Positions 6,268 through 14,520 of a stretch of DNA of 14,863 nt are shown in pieces. A model generated the notes under the pieces. The model was not told where the DNA came from. It saw only the letters and a list, made by a program, of their open reading frames with translations, and made no database searches. This DNA is from Turicibacter sp. (GTDB lineage Bacteria; Bacillota; Bacilli; MOL361; Turicibacteraceae), in the NCBI GenBank assembly GCA_030531025.1, contig JAUMTV010000077.1, forward strand, positions 1-14,863. The letters are read 5' to 3'. Position numbers and translations under genes: made by a program. How positions within the stretch are numbered: position 1 is the first letter of the stretch; every line of letters begins with the position of its first letter.

Positions 6268-7205
6268 TGTCTATTTTAGATATCGAAACGAAGATTTCAG
6301 AAATAGAAGCACGTCTAGATGAAATATCAGTTGAGAATCATGCAGAAATTGAAGAACTTCAACAGCAATTACGCCTTTACAAAACTCGTGCTTATGAAAA
6401 TTTAACGGCATGGGATCATGTGACACTTGCACGTCATCCGAAAAGACCAAAAGCCCGTGATTATATTGATTACATATTTGATTCATTTATTGAATTACAC
6501 GGTGACCGTTTGTATCGAGATGATGAAGCAATTATTGGTGGGATTGCGAAACTTGGAAATAGAGTTGTAACAGTAATTGCTCATCAAAAAGGAAACACCA
6601 CAGCTGAAAACATTAAGTGCAACTTTGGGATGCCTCATCCAGAAGGCTATCGAAAAGCTTTACGTTTAATGAAACAGGCTGAAAAATTTAATCGACCAAT
6701 CATTACGTTTATAGATACACCAGGTGCCTATCCAGGTCCTGAAGCAGAAGAACGTGGTCAAGGTCATGCGATTGCTGAATGTCTTAAAGAGATGTCAAGT
6801 TTAAAAGTTCCTACACTATCTGTTGTCATTGGAGAAGGTGGAAGTGGAGGGGCATTAGCTTTAGGAGTAAGCGATCAAATTTGGATGTTGCAATATGCTA
6901 TTTATTCAATTTTATCTCCTGAAGGATTTGCATCTATTTTATATAAAGATGGTTCACGAGCAAAAGAAGCAGCTGAAGTCATGAAGCTAACAGCACAAGA
7001 TTATTTACAAATGGGAATCATTGAAAAAATTATTAAAGAACCAGTAGGTGGAGCTCATCAGTTTCCACAGTATGTCTTCGATCAATTAAAAACTCAATTA
7101 GAAGACTATTTATCTCAAACAAAAAAAATATCTATAAAACAACTACTAGCTAAACGTTATAGAAAGTATCGTTCGATAGGGGAATATGATAATACCCATC
7201 GCTAA
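6267..7205 (+). CDS. accA: Acetyl-CoA carboxylase carboxyltransferase, alpha subunit
   Basis: AccA is the partner of AccD in the carboxyltransferase heterotetramer. The 312-residue length is typical. An N-terminal coiled-coil-like region (about 5-45, LDIETKISEIEARLDEISVE) precedes the crotonase-fold domain. Conserved blocks include RPKARDYIDYIF, FIELHGDRLYRDD, TPGAYPGPEAEERGQ (biotin/carboxyl site), GEGGSGGALALG and the YSILSPEGFASILYKD segment. Translation begins at the ATG in TAATG shared with the accD stop. Its own GGGAG-rich ribosome binding site is inside accD. The basic C-terminal tail (KQLLAKRYRKYRS) is slightly extended. FabH follows after a short gap. Confidence 0.97.
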   Translation: MSILDIETKISEIEARLDEISVENHAEIEELQQQLRLYKTRAYENLTAWDHVTLARHPKRPKARDYIDYIFDSFIELHGDRLYRDDEAIIGGIAKLGNRVVTVIAHQKGNTTAENIKCNFGMPHPEGYRKALRLMKQAEKFNRPIITFIDTPGAYPGPEAEERGQGHAIAECLKEMSSLKVPTLSVVIGEGGSGGALALGVSDQIWMLQYAIYSILSPEGFASILYKDGSRAKEAAEVMKLTAQDYLQMGIIEKIIKEPVGGAHQFPQYVFDQLKTQLEDYLSQTKKISIKQLLAKRYRKYRSIGEYDNTHR

Positions 7206-7231
7206 TTTATGAGAAAGTTGAGGTGAGTTTA

Positions 7232-8200
7232 GTGGGAATTAAAATTGTTGGAAGCGGTATGTATGTTCCAGCTTCAACACTTAGTAATCAACAACTAGAA
7301 TCTATCGTCGAAACAACTGATGAATGGATCTCTACTCGAACAGGTATTTATAATCGTCATATTGTAACAACTGAAAATACAGTTGATTTAGCATATGAAG
7401 CAGCAAAGCGTGCTATTGAGCAAGCAAATATCGACTCTTCTGAAATTGGATTAATCATTGTTGCAACATTTACACCTGAACGCTTAACCCCCTCTACTGC
7501 CTGCTTAGTACAATCAAGACTTGGATTAAATAACCAACAGATAATTGCATTTGATCTAAATGCGGCATGTAGCGGATTCGTTTATGCTTTAAGTGTGGCT
7601 GAACAATTCCTTAAAACACAAACAGTAAAAAAAGCACTAATTATTGGAGCTGAAGTCTTATCAAAAATAATGGATTGGAATGATCGTGGAACTTGTGTCT
7701 TATTTGGGGATGGAAGTGGTGCTGTTGTTGTAGAGTATGATGAAGATTTAACAAATAGTTTTTATCTTAATTCATCAGGGGATGAACAAGACGCCTTAAC
7801 AACAACTAAAATCCCGCTAAACAATCCGTTCAATCAAGTAGAAGTAGAACCGATTCATTTTCATATGAATGGTCAGCAAGTGTTTAAATTTGCTATCACT
7901 GCAATAAAGGAAACAATGATAAAGTTATTTGAACAAAATGATCTTTCACTAGATGACATTCGTTTAGTTATCCCACATCAAGCGAATAAGCGAATTATTG
8001 ATAAAGTTGTTAAAGATTTAAAAGCTCCAAGTGAGCAATTCTTTTTAAACGTCTCTGAGTATGGAAATACATCAGCAGCGAGTATTCCAATTGCATTACA
8101 TGATGCAATCAAACAGCAACAAGTAAAAAATGGGGATAAAGTTATGCTCATCGGATTTGGTGGCGGATTAACATGGGGTGGATGTATTGTTTCTATTTAG
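7232..8200 (+). CDS. fabH: Beta-ketoacyl-ACP synthase III
   Basis: FabH starts each fatty-acid chain by condensing a CoA-bound primer (acetyl-CoA or branched short acyl-CoA) with malonyl-ACP. Two thiolase-fold halves are visible. With the GTG at 7232 as start the protein has 322 residues, and the catalytic triad is Cys113 (AACSGF), His249 (IPHQAN) and Asn279 (GNTSAAS), close to E. coli numbering. The frame is open to another GTG at 7223, but that lies inside GAGGTGA, the ribosome binding site, so 7232 is preferred. The usual acpP partner gene does not follow; fabK comes next after 27 bases. Primer preference (straight or branched) cannot be settled by eye. Confidence 0.96.
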   Translation: MGIKIVGSGMYVPASTLSNQQLESIVETTDEWISTRTGIYNRHIVTTENTVDLAYEAAKRAIEQANIDSSEIGLIIVATFTPERLTPSTACLVQSRLGLNNQQIIAFDLNAACSGFVYALSVAEQFLKTQTVKKALIIGAEVLSKIMDWNDRGTCVLFGDGSGAVVVEYDEDLTNSFYLNSSGDEQDALTTTKIPLNNPFNQVEVEPIHFHMNGQQVFKFAITAIKETMIKLFEQNDLSLDDIRLVIPHQANKRIIDKVVKDLKAPSEQFFLNVSEYGNTSAASIPIALHDAIKQQQVKNGDKVMLIGFGGGLTWGGCIVSI

Positions 8201-8227
8201 ATTAGAATCATAAAGGAGGATAAAAAG

Positions 8228-9157
8228 ATGTCTTTGACAACTTTATTAAATATAAAATATCCAATTATTCAAGGTGGGATGGCAAATATCTCACTAGCAG
8301 AACTTGCCGCAGCTGTTTCAAATGCAGGTGGCCTTGGTGTTATTGGTTCTGGTGGCTGGGATGCCGATCGTTTAAGAGATGAAATTAGAAAATGTAAACA
8401 GTTAACAGATAAACCTTTTGGTGTTAATTTAATGTTAATGAATCCACATTGTGATGAATTAGCGAAAGTTATTGTCGAAGAAGGAGTAAAAGTGGTCACA
8501 ACAGGGGCTGGAAGTCCTGGCCCATATATCACAATGTTTAAGGAAGCCGATATTAAAATTATCCCAGTTGTTCCATCAGTCGCTCTTGCTAAACGAATGG
8601 CACGCTTAGGTGTTGATGCGATTATTGCAGAAGGAACAGAATCAGGTGGACATGTTGGCGAATTAACAACAATGGCTTTACTTCCGCAAGTTGTAGATGC
8701 AGTTGATTTACCTGTTATTGCAGCAGGTGGAATTGCAGATGGACGTGGATTTATGGCTGCCCTGGCATTAGGAGCTTGTGGGGTTCAAATTGGTAGTCGC
8801 TTCTTAACAGCTAAAGAATGCCCAGTTCATGAAAATTATAAATTAGCAGTGATTAAAGCTAAAGATACAGATACAGTTGTAACAGGTCGTAGTGTAGGAG
8901 TACCTGTTCGTTGTTTAAAAAATCCAATGACACGTGAGTATATTGCACTTGAGAAACAAGGTGTATCAGCAGAAGATTTAGAATATTTAACGCTAGGATC
9001 GCTACGTAAAGCTGTCCTTGAAGGAGATACAAAATCCGGGTCAGTGATGGTTGGACAAGTGGCGGGAATGCTTTCTGAAGTTCAAACTGTTGCAGAGATT
9101 ATTGAAGATATCTACAACCATGCATCACTAGTTTGCCAAAATTTAAAAATCGGTTAA
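8228..9157 (+). CDS. fabK: Enoyl-ACP reductase II (FMN-dependent)
   Basis: FabK performs the last reduction of each elongation cycle, turning trans-2-enoyl-ACP into acyl-ACP with NAD(P)H and FMN. The 309-residue length is that of classical FabK. The TIM-barrel signatures are IIQGGMANIS, GVNLMLMNPH, AEGTESGGHVGE (active-site His142), VIAAGGIADGRG and GACGVQIGSRFL. A strong ribosome binding site (AAAGGAGGA) precedes the ATG. It lacks the C-terminal cysteine cluster of the homologous protein at the front of the region, so the two are separate paralogues. FabK-type reductases are naturally much less sensitive to triclosan than FabI. No fabI is seen in the window. Confidence 0.95.
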   Translation: MSLTTLLNIKYPIIQGGMANISLAELAAAVSNAGGLGVIGSGGWDADRLRDEIRKCKQLTDKPFGVNLMLMNPHCDELAKVIVEEGVKVVTTGAGSPGPYITMFKEADIKIIPVVPSVALAKRMARLGVDAIIAEGTESGGHVGELTTMALLPQVVDAVDLPVIAAGGIADGRGFMAALALGACGVQIGSRFLTAKECPVHENYKLAVIKAKDTDTVVTGRSVGVPVRCLKNPMTREYIALEKQGVSAEDLEYLTLGSLRKAVLEGDTKSGSVMVGQVAGMLSEVQTVAEIIEDIYNHASLVCQNLKIG

Positions 9158-9176
9158 GAATAAGGGAGAATTGATG

Positions 9177-10106
9177 ATGTCAAAAATTGCATTTCTTTTT
9201 TCAGGACAAGGAGCACAAACAGTAGGAATGGGAAAATCATTTTATGAATCGAGTGAAAAAGCTCGCCACTTATTGGATCAAGCAAATGAATTATTACCAT
9301 TTGATTTAAAAGAAATTTGTTTTGAAGATTCACAAGGCTTAATTAATCAAACGACTTATACACAACCAGCAATATTTGTTGCTTCACAAATGGCATTAGC
9401 TTTATTACAAGAAGCGGGTGTCAAGGCTGATGTTGTAGCAGGGTTTAGTTTAGGAGAATATTCAGCTTTATGTGCAGCTAACGCTTTTAACTTTGAAGAA
9501 GGTGTAACATTAGTTGCAAAACGTGGAGAGCTAATGGGAGCTGCTTCAGATAATGGTAAAATGGCTGCCATACTTGGACTAGATTTAGAAAAGGTACAAG
9601 CTGTTTGTGAAGAGGCGTCAGTTAAAGGAGTCGTTGAAGTTGCTAATTTAAATTGTCCAGGACAGATTGTCATTGGTGGTGAAGCTGATGCAGTTACTTT
9701 TGCATGTGAAATAGCAAAAAATCATGGAGCGAAGCGCGCGTTAATTTTACCAGTTAGTGGCCCATTCCATACTTCATTACTAAAAGAAACAGCACAAATG
9801 TTTGGACAGTTACTTGAGACAAACGACTTAAAAGAACCCCAAATTCCTATTGTATTAAATGTTTTAGGTGATTATTATCAACCGACAGTAAATTTAAAGG
9901 ACTTAATGGTTAAACAAATGGCTTCGAGTGTAAAGTGGGAAGCAAGTATTCGTCAAATGATTGCGGATGGGGTAGATACTTTCATTGAAATTGGGCCTGG
10001 AAAAACATTAAGTGGATTTGTTAAAAAGATTGATCGTAGTGTCAAACTTTTAAATGTGGAAGATATGAAATCTTTAGAAGCAACAATTAAATCATTACAG
10101 GACTAG
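9177..10106 (+). CDS. fabD: Malonyl-CoA:ACP transacylase
   Basis: FabD transfers malonyl from CoA to acyl carrier protein, supplying the extender for FabH and FabF. It has 309 residues when the third in-frame start (ATG 9177) is used. TTG 9171 and ATG 9174 are also possible, but ATG 9177 has the best spacing (eight bases) from GGGAG. Hallmarks are FLFSGQGAQ near the N-terminus, the nucleophile elbow GFSLGEYSA with Ser91, Arg116 for malonyl carboxylate binding, and His198 in SGPFHTSLL. The ferredoxin-like small subdomain lies around 125-190. It sits 13-20 bases after fabK in the operon, with no acpP on either side. Confidence 0.95.
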   Translation: MSKIAFLFSGQGAQTVGMGKSFYESSEKARHLLDQANELLPFDLKEICFEDSQGLINQTTYTQPAIFVASQMALALLQEAGVKADVVAGFSLGEYSALCAANAFNFEEGVTLVAKRGELMGAASDNGKMAAILGLDLEKVQAVCEEASVKGVVEVANLNCPGQIVIGGEADAVTFACEIAKNHGAKRALILPVSGPFHTSLLKETAQMFGQLLETNDLKEPQIPIVLNVLGDYYQPTVNLKDLMVKQMASSVKWEASIRQMIADGVDTFIEIGPGKTLSGFVKKIDRSVKLLNVEDMKSLEATIKSLQD

Positions 10107-10118
10107 GAGGAAGACTTG

Positions 10119-10865
10119 ATGAAATTAAATGGAAAGGTAGCTCTTATTACTGGGGCATCACGTGGAATCGGTGCTGCGATTACTTTAAAATTAGCTTCAC
10201 TTGGATGTGATGTTGCGATTAATTACGCTGGGAATACACAAAAAGCAGAAGAGACATTAGAAACAGCTAAATCTTATGGTGTTAATGCTGAAATATATCA
10301 AGCTAATGTAGCTAACTATGAAGAAGTAGAGGCAATGACTAAACAAGTGATTAAAGACTTTGGTCATTTAGATATTATTATTAATAATGCTGGTATTACA
10401 GCAGATAACTTAATGATGCGTATGGATCAAGACTCATTTGATTCTGTTATTGATGTTAACCTTAAAGGAACATGGAATGTTTGCAAAAGCATTACACGTC
10501 CAATCTTAAAGCAACGATCAGGAGTTATTATTAATTTATCTTCAGTTGTTGGAATGAATGGAAATGTAGGACAAGTTAACTATGCAGCTTCTAAAGCTGG
10601 GGTGATTGGATTAACAAAATCATTAGCTAAAGAGTTTGCGTCAAGAAATATTCGTGTTAATGCAGTTGCTCCAGGTTATATTAAATCAGATATGACTGCC
10701 AAATTATCAGAAGATATTACAACAAAAGTATTAGAGAATATTCCATTAGGACAACTAGGAGAAGTAGAGGATATTGCTAATGCAGTTGCATTTTTAGTAA
10801 GTGATGAAGCCCGTTATATTACCGGTCAAGTTTTAGTTGTTGACGGTGGAATGGCGATTTAAAAA
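10119..10865 (+). CDS. fabG: 3-oxoacyl-ACP reductase
   Basis: FabG reduces 3-oxoacyl-ACP to 3-hydroxyacyl-ACP with NADPH. It is a short-chain dehydrogenase of about 247 residues, and the stop is TAA 10860-10862. The Rossmann motif TGASRGIG (11-18), the NNAG motif (about 89-92) and the catalytic residues Asn114, Ser142, Tyr155 and Lys159 (YAASK) are all present. The APGYIKSDMT loop and the C-terminal GQVLVVDGGM are typical. The ATG at 10119 follows AGGAGG by eight bases; an in-frame TTG at 10116 is less likely. It is translated between fabD and fabF with short gaps. Note: the coding sequence proper ends at 10862; the listed end includes three following bases. Confidence 0.95.
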
Positions 10866-10881
10866 AGGAAGGTGTAATTTG

Positions 10882-12117
10882 ATGAGTAAACGTAGAGTCG
10901 TAGTTACAGGACTTGGAACAGTTTGTCCAGTAGGTAACGATGTTGGAGCAATGTGGGAAAGCATTAAAAACGGAGTCTGTGGAATTGATGAAATTACTCA
11001 TTTTGATACAACAGATTTCAAAGTAAAGTTAGCAGCTGAAGTGAAAAATTTAGATGTTGAATCGTATATTAATAAAAAAGAAGCAAAACGTTTGGATCGA
11101 TTTAGTCAATTAGCGATGATTGCATCAAAACAAGCCTTTCAAGATTCGAAACTAAATATTGATGAAATTGATGAACATCGTTTTGGAGTTATTTTAAGTT
11201 CAGGAATTGGTGGGCTTCAAACAATCGAAAATGAAAAAGAAAAAGGAATGAAAAAAGGATATGAACGTGTTTCTCCATTTTTCATTCCAATGGCTATTGG
11301 AAACTTAGCAGCGGGGAATGTTGCTATTATGTTAGGTGCGAAAGGTGCTTGTCTTGATATTGTAACAGCATGTGCAGCTGGAACAAATTCAATCGGAGAA
11401 GCTTTTAAATACATTCGTGATGGATATGCAGATATTATGTTAACTGGTGGAGCAGAAGCTTCGATTACACCACTTGGTATTGGTGGGTTCTGTTCAATGA
11501 AAGCTTTATCAACAGCCACAGATAAAAATCGGGCGTCAATTCCATTTGATGCTGAACGTAATGGATTTGTTATGGGTGAAGGTGCCGGAGCTTTAGTATT
11601 AGAAGAATACGAGCACGCTAAAAAGCGTGGAGCAACTATTTACGCAGAAATAGTCGGGTACGGAGTTAGCTGTGATGCTTTCCATATGACAGCACCAGAT
11701 TCTGAGGCAAATGGAGCAGCTGCTTGCTTTAAAATGGCACTTAATGATGCTCAATTATCAGCAGATGATATTGATTACATTAATGCCCATGGGACTTCAA
11801 CACCACTTAATGACAAATTAGAAACACTTGGTATTAAAAAAGTTTTTGGTGAAGATACAAAAGTCATGGTGAGTTCAACTAAAGGAAACACAGGTCATCT
11901 GTTGGGAGCGGCTGGAGCGATAGAAGCAATTATTACGGTAAAAGCTCTACAAGACGGATTTGTTCCTGCGACTATTAATTATTCAAAACCTGATCCTGAA
12001 TGTGATTTAGATATTGTTCCGAATATCGGGCGTCAACAAGAGATTCAATATGCAATGTCTAATTCATTAGGATTTGGTGGACATAATGCATGTATTGTTC
12101 TTAAAAAATATATATGA
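10882..12117 (+). CDS. fabF: Beta-ketoacyl-ACP synthase II
   Basis: FabF condenses the growing acyl-ACP with malonyl-ACP in every elongation round after the first. It has 411 residues and a thiolase-fold architecture. The catalytic Cys164 ([11 protein letters not shown]), His303 ([11 protein letters not shown]) and His339 ([12 protein letters not shown]), plus Lys334, are intact. The C-terminal [14 protein letters not shown] is typical. The reading frame is open farther upstream into fabG, but ATG 10882 has a GGAAGGTG ribosome binding site and begins with the family-typical [12 protein letters not shown], so it is the start. As no separate FabB-type synthase is visible here, it probably serves all elongation. 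Confidence 0.96.
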   Translation: MSKRRVVVTGLGTVCPVGNDVGAMWESIKNGVCGIDEITHFDTTDFKVKLAAEVKNLDVESYINKKEAKRLDRFSQLAMIASKQAFQDSKLNIDEIDEHRFGVILSSGIGGLQTIENEKEKGMKKGYERVSPFFIPMAIGNLAAGNVAIMLGAKGACLDIVTACAAGTNSIGEAFKYIRDGYADIMLTGGAEASITPLGIGGFCSMKALSTATDKNRASIPFDAERNGFVMGEGAGALVLEEYEHAKKRGATIYAEIVGYGVSCDAFHMTAPDSEANGAAACFKMALNDAQLSADDIDYINAHGTSTPLNDKLETLGIKKVFGEDTKVMVSSTKGNTGHLLGAAGAIEAIITVKALQDGFVPATINYSKPDPECDLDIVPNIGRQQEIQYAMSNSLGFGGHNACIVLKKYI

Positions 12118-12134
12118 TAATCAAAAAACTCTTT

Positions 12135-12149
12135 CTATATTATATATAG
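12135..12149. repeat. AT-only inverted repeat in the fabF-fabZ gap
   Basis: CTATAT-TAT-ATATAG is a perfect 6-bp dyad in the 52-base gap before fabZ, the longest gap in the operon after accB-accC. It is too AT-rich to be a good terminator and has no T-tract. It may only reflect base composition, or may slow ribosome access or RNA decay. Confidence 0.3.
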
Positions 12150-12169
12150 GATATAAAGAAGGTGGAGTA

Positions 12170-12595
12170 GTGGTACTAAATAGTAATCAAATTCAAGAAA
12201 TTATCCCTCATCGTTATCCGTTTTTATTAGTTGATCGTATTGATGAACTAGAACCTGGAAAACGTGCATTAGGTGTGAAATGTATTTCAGCTAATGAAAT
12301 GCAATTTATGGGTCACTTTCCTCAACAACATGTAATGCCTGGTGTGTTAATTATTGAAGCTTTAGCTCAAGTAGGGGCAGTTGCTATCTTAAGTTTAGAG
12401 GCCAATAAAGGTAAAATTGCTTACTTTGCTGGAATTAAATCAGCTAAATTTCGTCAAAAAGTTGTCCCAGGCGATGTTTTAACTTTAGAAACAGAATTGA
12501 TCAAAGTTAAAGGCAGTATCGGTGTTGGAAAAGCGATTGCTAAACTTGGGGATAAAGTTGCAGTAGAAGCTGAACTTACATTTGCAATTGGATAA
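12170..12595 (+). CDS. fabZ: 3-hydroxyacyl-ACP dehydratase
   Basis: FabZ dehydrates 3-hydroxyacyl-ACP to trans-2-enoyl-ACP, the substrate of FabK. It is a small hot-dog-fold enzyme of 141 residues, normal length. Conserved features are [14 protein letters not shown] near the start, catalytic His49 in FMGHFP, Glu63 in [14 protein letters not shown], and the late FRQKVVPGD loop. The frame stays open upstream into fabF, but GTG 12170 just after AAGGTGGAG gives the family-typical N-terminus; this is a non-ATG start. It is the final gene of the operon, followed four bases later by a strong terminator. No FabM or FabA-type isomerase is seen, so unsaturated chain formation is not explained by this cluster. 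Confidence 0.93.
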   Translation: MVLNSNQIQEIIPHRYPFLLVDRIDELEPGKRALGVKCISANEMQFMGHFPQQHVMPGVLIIEALAQVGAVAILSLEANKGKIAYFAGIKSAKFRQKVVPGDVLTLETELIKVKGSIGVGKAIAKLGDKVAVEAELTFAIG

Positions 12596-12598
12596 TTC

Positions 12599-12636
12599 AA
12601 AAGGTGTAGAAAATTTAAAATTTCTACACCTTTTTT
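12599..12636 (+). terminator. Intrinsic terminator of the acc-fab operon
   Basis: A 14-bp stem (AAAAGGTGTAGAAA 12599-12612 / TTTCTACACCTTTT 12621-12634) closes an 8-base AT loop and continues into a T-run. It begins three bases after the fabZ stop and marks a clear transcript end. Confidence 0.92.
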
Positions 12637-12656
12637 AATTGTTATATTCAGATAAT

Positions 12657-12665
12657 TGCTATAAT
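12657..12665 (+). promoter_or_regulatory. Extended -10 promoter of the small membrane protein gene
   Basis: TGCTATAAT is a perfect extended -10 (TATAAT 12660-12665). A TTGTTA at 12639-12644 could act as -35, but the 15-base spacing is short. The position, about 30 bases before the ATG and right after the operon terminator, fits a separate transcription unit. The same nine-base element is used before the leading flavoprotein gene. Confidence 0.6.
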
Positions 12666-12696
12666 AAATTATAATTTTAAAAAAGTGGGTGTTAAA

Positions 12697-13032
12697 ATGT
12701 TGTTTGTATCGAGTCTTTTAATAATGATTTTAATTTTTATTGGTGTCTTTTTCTTTCTTATTCAATCTAAGAAGTTAAATTTTAATAATAAAAAAAGAAT
12801 TTTACAATTTGAATTAGCTATTAATCTAATTATTACACTTATATTATTAATTATAAGTGGACTTGGAATTACGATGTATTTTATTTTTATGTGGCTCATT
12901 ATTAGTGCTATTTGTTACTACTTATATTGCAATAATCATGAGAAATATGGATTTATTGGTTCGTCATTTTGTACATTTTTCTTTAGCATCTTCTTGATCT
13001 TACAACTTTGGATTTATGGAACAGCATATTAG
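12697..13032 (+). CDS. Small integral membrane protein of unknown function
   Basis: The protein has 111 residues and is almost entirely hydrophobic. Four membrane helices can be drawn at about 2-23, 38-55, 58-78 and 84-107. A short basic loop (KKLNFNNKKR, about 25-34) lies between the first two and a polar NNHEKYG loop before the last. By the positive-inside rule the first loop is cytoplasmic. No conserved motif or family is recognised. The frame extends to a GTG at 12685, but ATG 12697 with the AGTGGGTG ribosome binding site is the better start. It has its own promoter and is followed by a gene-poor stretch. A transporter subunit or immunity-type protein cannot be excluded, but nothing in the sequence supports either. 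Confidence 0.6.
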   Translation: MLFVSSLLIMILIFIGVFFFLIQSKKLNFNNKKRILQFELAINLIITLILLIISGLGITMYFIFMWLIISAICYYLYCNNHEKYGFIGSSFCTFFFSIFLILQLWIYGTAY

Positions 13033-13404
13033 AACTCAAAAAATATATAAGTGTATTTATTTAGAAATAGAATACAATTTTTAAAAATCAGCATACTATG
13101 AACAGTTAATTAATAAAAAGGGAATTGACTATCTAGTATTAAAGATATTCATGTTTATACTATAAGATCGAGTTAATAGGAATAAATTTTATGACATATA
13201 AAAAAGTCACAGCGATGTTATTTATAATGATTTTAAATTAGATTTATTTTTTTGAGAATAATGTATTTACTTTAAATAGAGATACTTATTATTCCTTTAT
13301 TGATGTGAAAATTAATATTTTATAAATTTGATTAATAATTCATTAAGAAAAGTTATCATTGGTCTCCCTTTTTGTTAATAGAATATAAACTAGTCTAGAA
13401 ATGG
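13033..13404. other. Gene-poor AT-rich intergenic stretch
   Basis: About 370 bases with no convincing gene. It contains an imperfect AT-rich hairpin near its left end, and a short plus-strand frame from ATG 13191 that stops at TAG 13239-13241 after 16 codons (MTYKKVTAMLFIMILN). The same frame then continues without another stop to TAA 13323-13325. This may be a worn gene remnant or chance. A TATAAA at 13384-13389 could be a -10 for the peptidase gene, but no matching -35 is seen. Confidence 0.4.
13052..13082 (+). terminator. Weak AT-rich terminator candidate after the membrane protein gene
   Basis: TGTATTTAT (13052-13060) pairs with ATAGAATACA (13067-13076), with one bulged base and a 6-base loop, followed by ATTTTTAAA. 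The stem is nearly all A-T pairs, so its efficiency is doubtful. Confidence 0.35.
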
Positions 13405-13413
13405 GTGGACAGC

Positions 13414-14373
13414 ATGAAACGTAAACTCTCTATAATGATTTTATCATTTATTATTACGATATTACCTAGTATAATGGCTAGCGCTGACGATAGTAATCAT
13501 GAAGCAAGGATGAAGATGTACAAAGATTATGAAATGGCGTCAGGGGTTCCATGGTATCAAATTGCAGCTGTTGATCAATATGAAAGAAATATTTATAAAT
13601 TTAGAGAAGAGTGTAATAGTCTAAAGTATGATACGATTTCAATCTGTATGTTAAATGAAAGATGGTCAGGACCTGAAAATCCATATTATTACGATAATGA
13701 TAGCTACACAATCAATCTATTTGGTGGGATTGGTAAAGATGGTGACGGTGATGGATTAGCAGATATAAACAATGAAGAAGATGTTATGTATACAATGGTA
13801 GAATATTTACGAGCTTTTGATGACTTTGAATTAGCTATTACATCTTACTATCAAAAAGAACAAGCTGTAATGATCATTAAAGAGATTGCTTCATTATTTG
13901 AACATTTCGATACAATTATATTAGATAAACGCTCACTACCAGTTTCAAAACGTTATAGTTATAGTTTTCAAGATAACTATGGAACGGCGAGAAGCTGGGG
14001 AGGAGCACGCTCTCACGAAGGAATTGATATTTTTGCAAGCTATTCAACACCAGTTTTATCAACAGCATATGGAGTGGTTGAAATTATGGGATGGAATGAT
14101 TATGGAGGATATAGAATAGGAATTCGAGATATTTATAATACATATCAGTACTATGCACACTTACAAGGGTATGAAGGTGATTTAAAAGAGGGAGATATAG
14201 TTGAGCCTGGACAAGTTATAGGTTATGTCGGAAGTACAGGATATGGAAAAGAAGGAACAAGTGGTAAATTTCCGCCTCATTTACACTTTGGTTTATATAA
14301 ATATGATGGACGTTGTGAATGGGCATTTAATCCTTATCCACATTTAAGACGATGGGAAAAAGAAAAACAATAG
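13414..14373 (+). CDS. Secreted M23 metallopeptidase, LytH-like, with a transglycosylase-like N-domain
   Basis: The 319-residue protein begins with a signal peptide (MKRKLS, a hydrophobic core to about residue 20, probable cleavage after ASA at 22-24). Residues about 30-165 resemble a lytic-transglycosylase-type helical domain: ASGVPWYQIAAVDQYERNI, then a calcium-loop-like DGDGDGLADINNEED (about 109-123) followed by a helix where such domains have an ANYL-type helix. The C-terminal LytM/M23 zinc peptidase domain (about 185-310) has His201 and Asp205 (HEGID), His249 (YAHL), and His289/His291 (PHLHFG). It should cut peptidoglycan cross-links or stem peptides outside the membrane. The N-terminal pattern and length recall Bacillus LytH, the sporulation L-Ala-D-Glu endopeptidase; that identity is inference. 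ATG 13414 follows GGGTGG and is preferred over GTG 13405. It has its own terminator. Confidence 0.82.
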   Translation: MKRKLSIMILSFIITILPSIMASADDSNHEARMKMYKDYEMASGVPWYQIAAVDQYERNIYKFREECNSLKYDTISICMLNERWSGPENPYYYDNDSYTINLFGGIGKDGDGDGLADINNEEDVMYTMVEYLRAFDDFELAITSYYQKEQAVMIIKEIASLFEHFDTIILDKRSLPVSKRYSYSFQDNYGTARSWGGARSHEGIDIFASYSTPVLSTAYGVVEIMGWNDYGGYRIGIRDIYNTYQYYAHLQGYEGDLKEGDIVEPGQVIGYVGSTGYGKEGTSGKFPPHLHFGLYKYDGRCEWAFNPYPHLRRWEKEKQ

Positions 14374-14383
14374 TAATATTGAG

Positions 14384-14415
14384 AGGCCGCAATCCATTGG
14401 TATTACGGCCTTTTA
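14384..14415 (+). terminator. Intrinsic terminator of the M23 peptidase gene
   Basis: The stem AGGCCG-C-AAT / ATT-A-CGGCCT (14384-14393 with 14402-14411) has a C/A mismatch and a loop of about 8 bases, followed by TTTTATTTAT. It lies 11 bases after the stop codon and separates the peptidase gene from the tRNA promoter. Confidence 0.85.
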
Positions 14416-14456
14416 TTTATAAAATAATAAAAAATAAAAAAAGTTTGCAAAAAGTG

Positions 14457-14485
14457 TTGACTCTATCTGTAGACCATGTTATTAT
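14457..14485 (+). promoter_or_regulatory. Strong promoter of the tRNA operon
   Basis: TTGACT (14457-14462) and TATTAT (14480-14485) are separated by exactly 17 bases. A TGn extension (14477-14479) precedes the -10, and a long A-rich tract upstream (about 14420-14443) could act as an UP element. This is the architecture expected for a stable-RNA operon, starting about 28 bases before tRNA-Ser. Confidence 0.8.
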
Positions 14486-14520
14486 ATAGAAGTCGTCAGG
14501 AACGGCAAGAAAAAACGAAC

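Noticed and set aside
8269..8532. Minus-strand open frame inside fabK (and similar ones at 6271-6486, 9356-9673 and 11217-11519)
   Set aside because: These are antisense shadows of strongly conserved genes, without ribosome binding sites or recognisable domains.
14416..14520. T-box leader upstream of the tRNA genes
   Set aside because: The space is too short and lacks a specifier stem or TGGNACC-type T-box sequence; it fits a simple promoter and leader.
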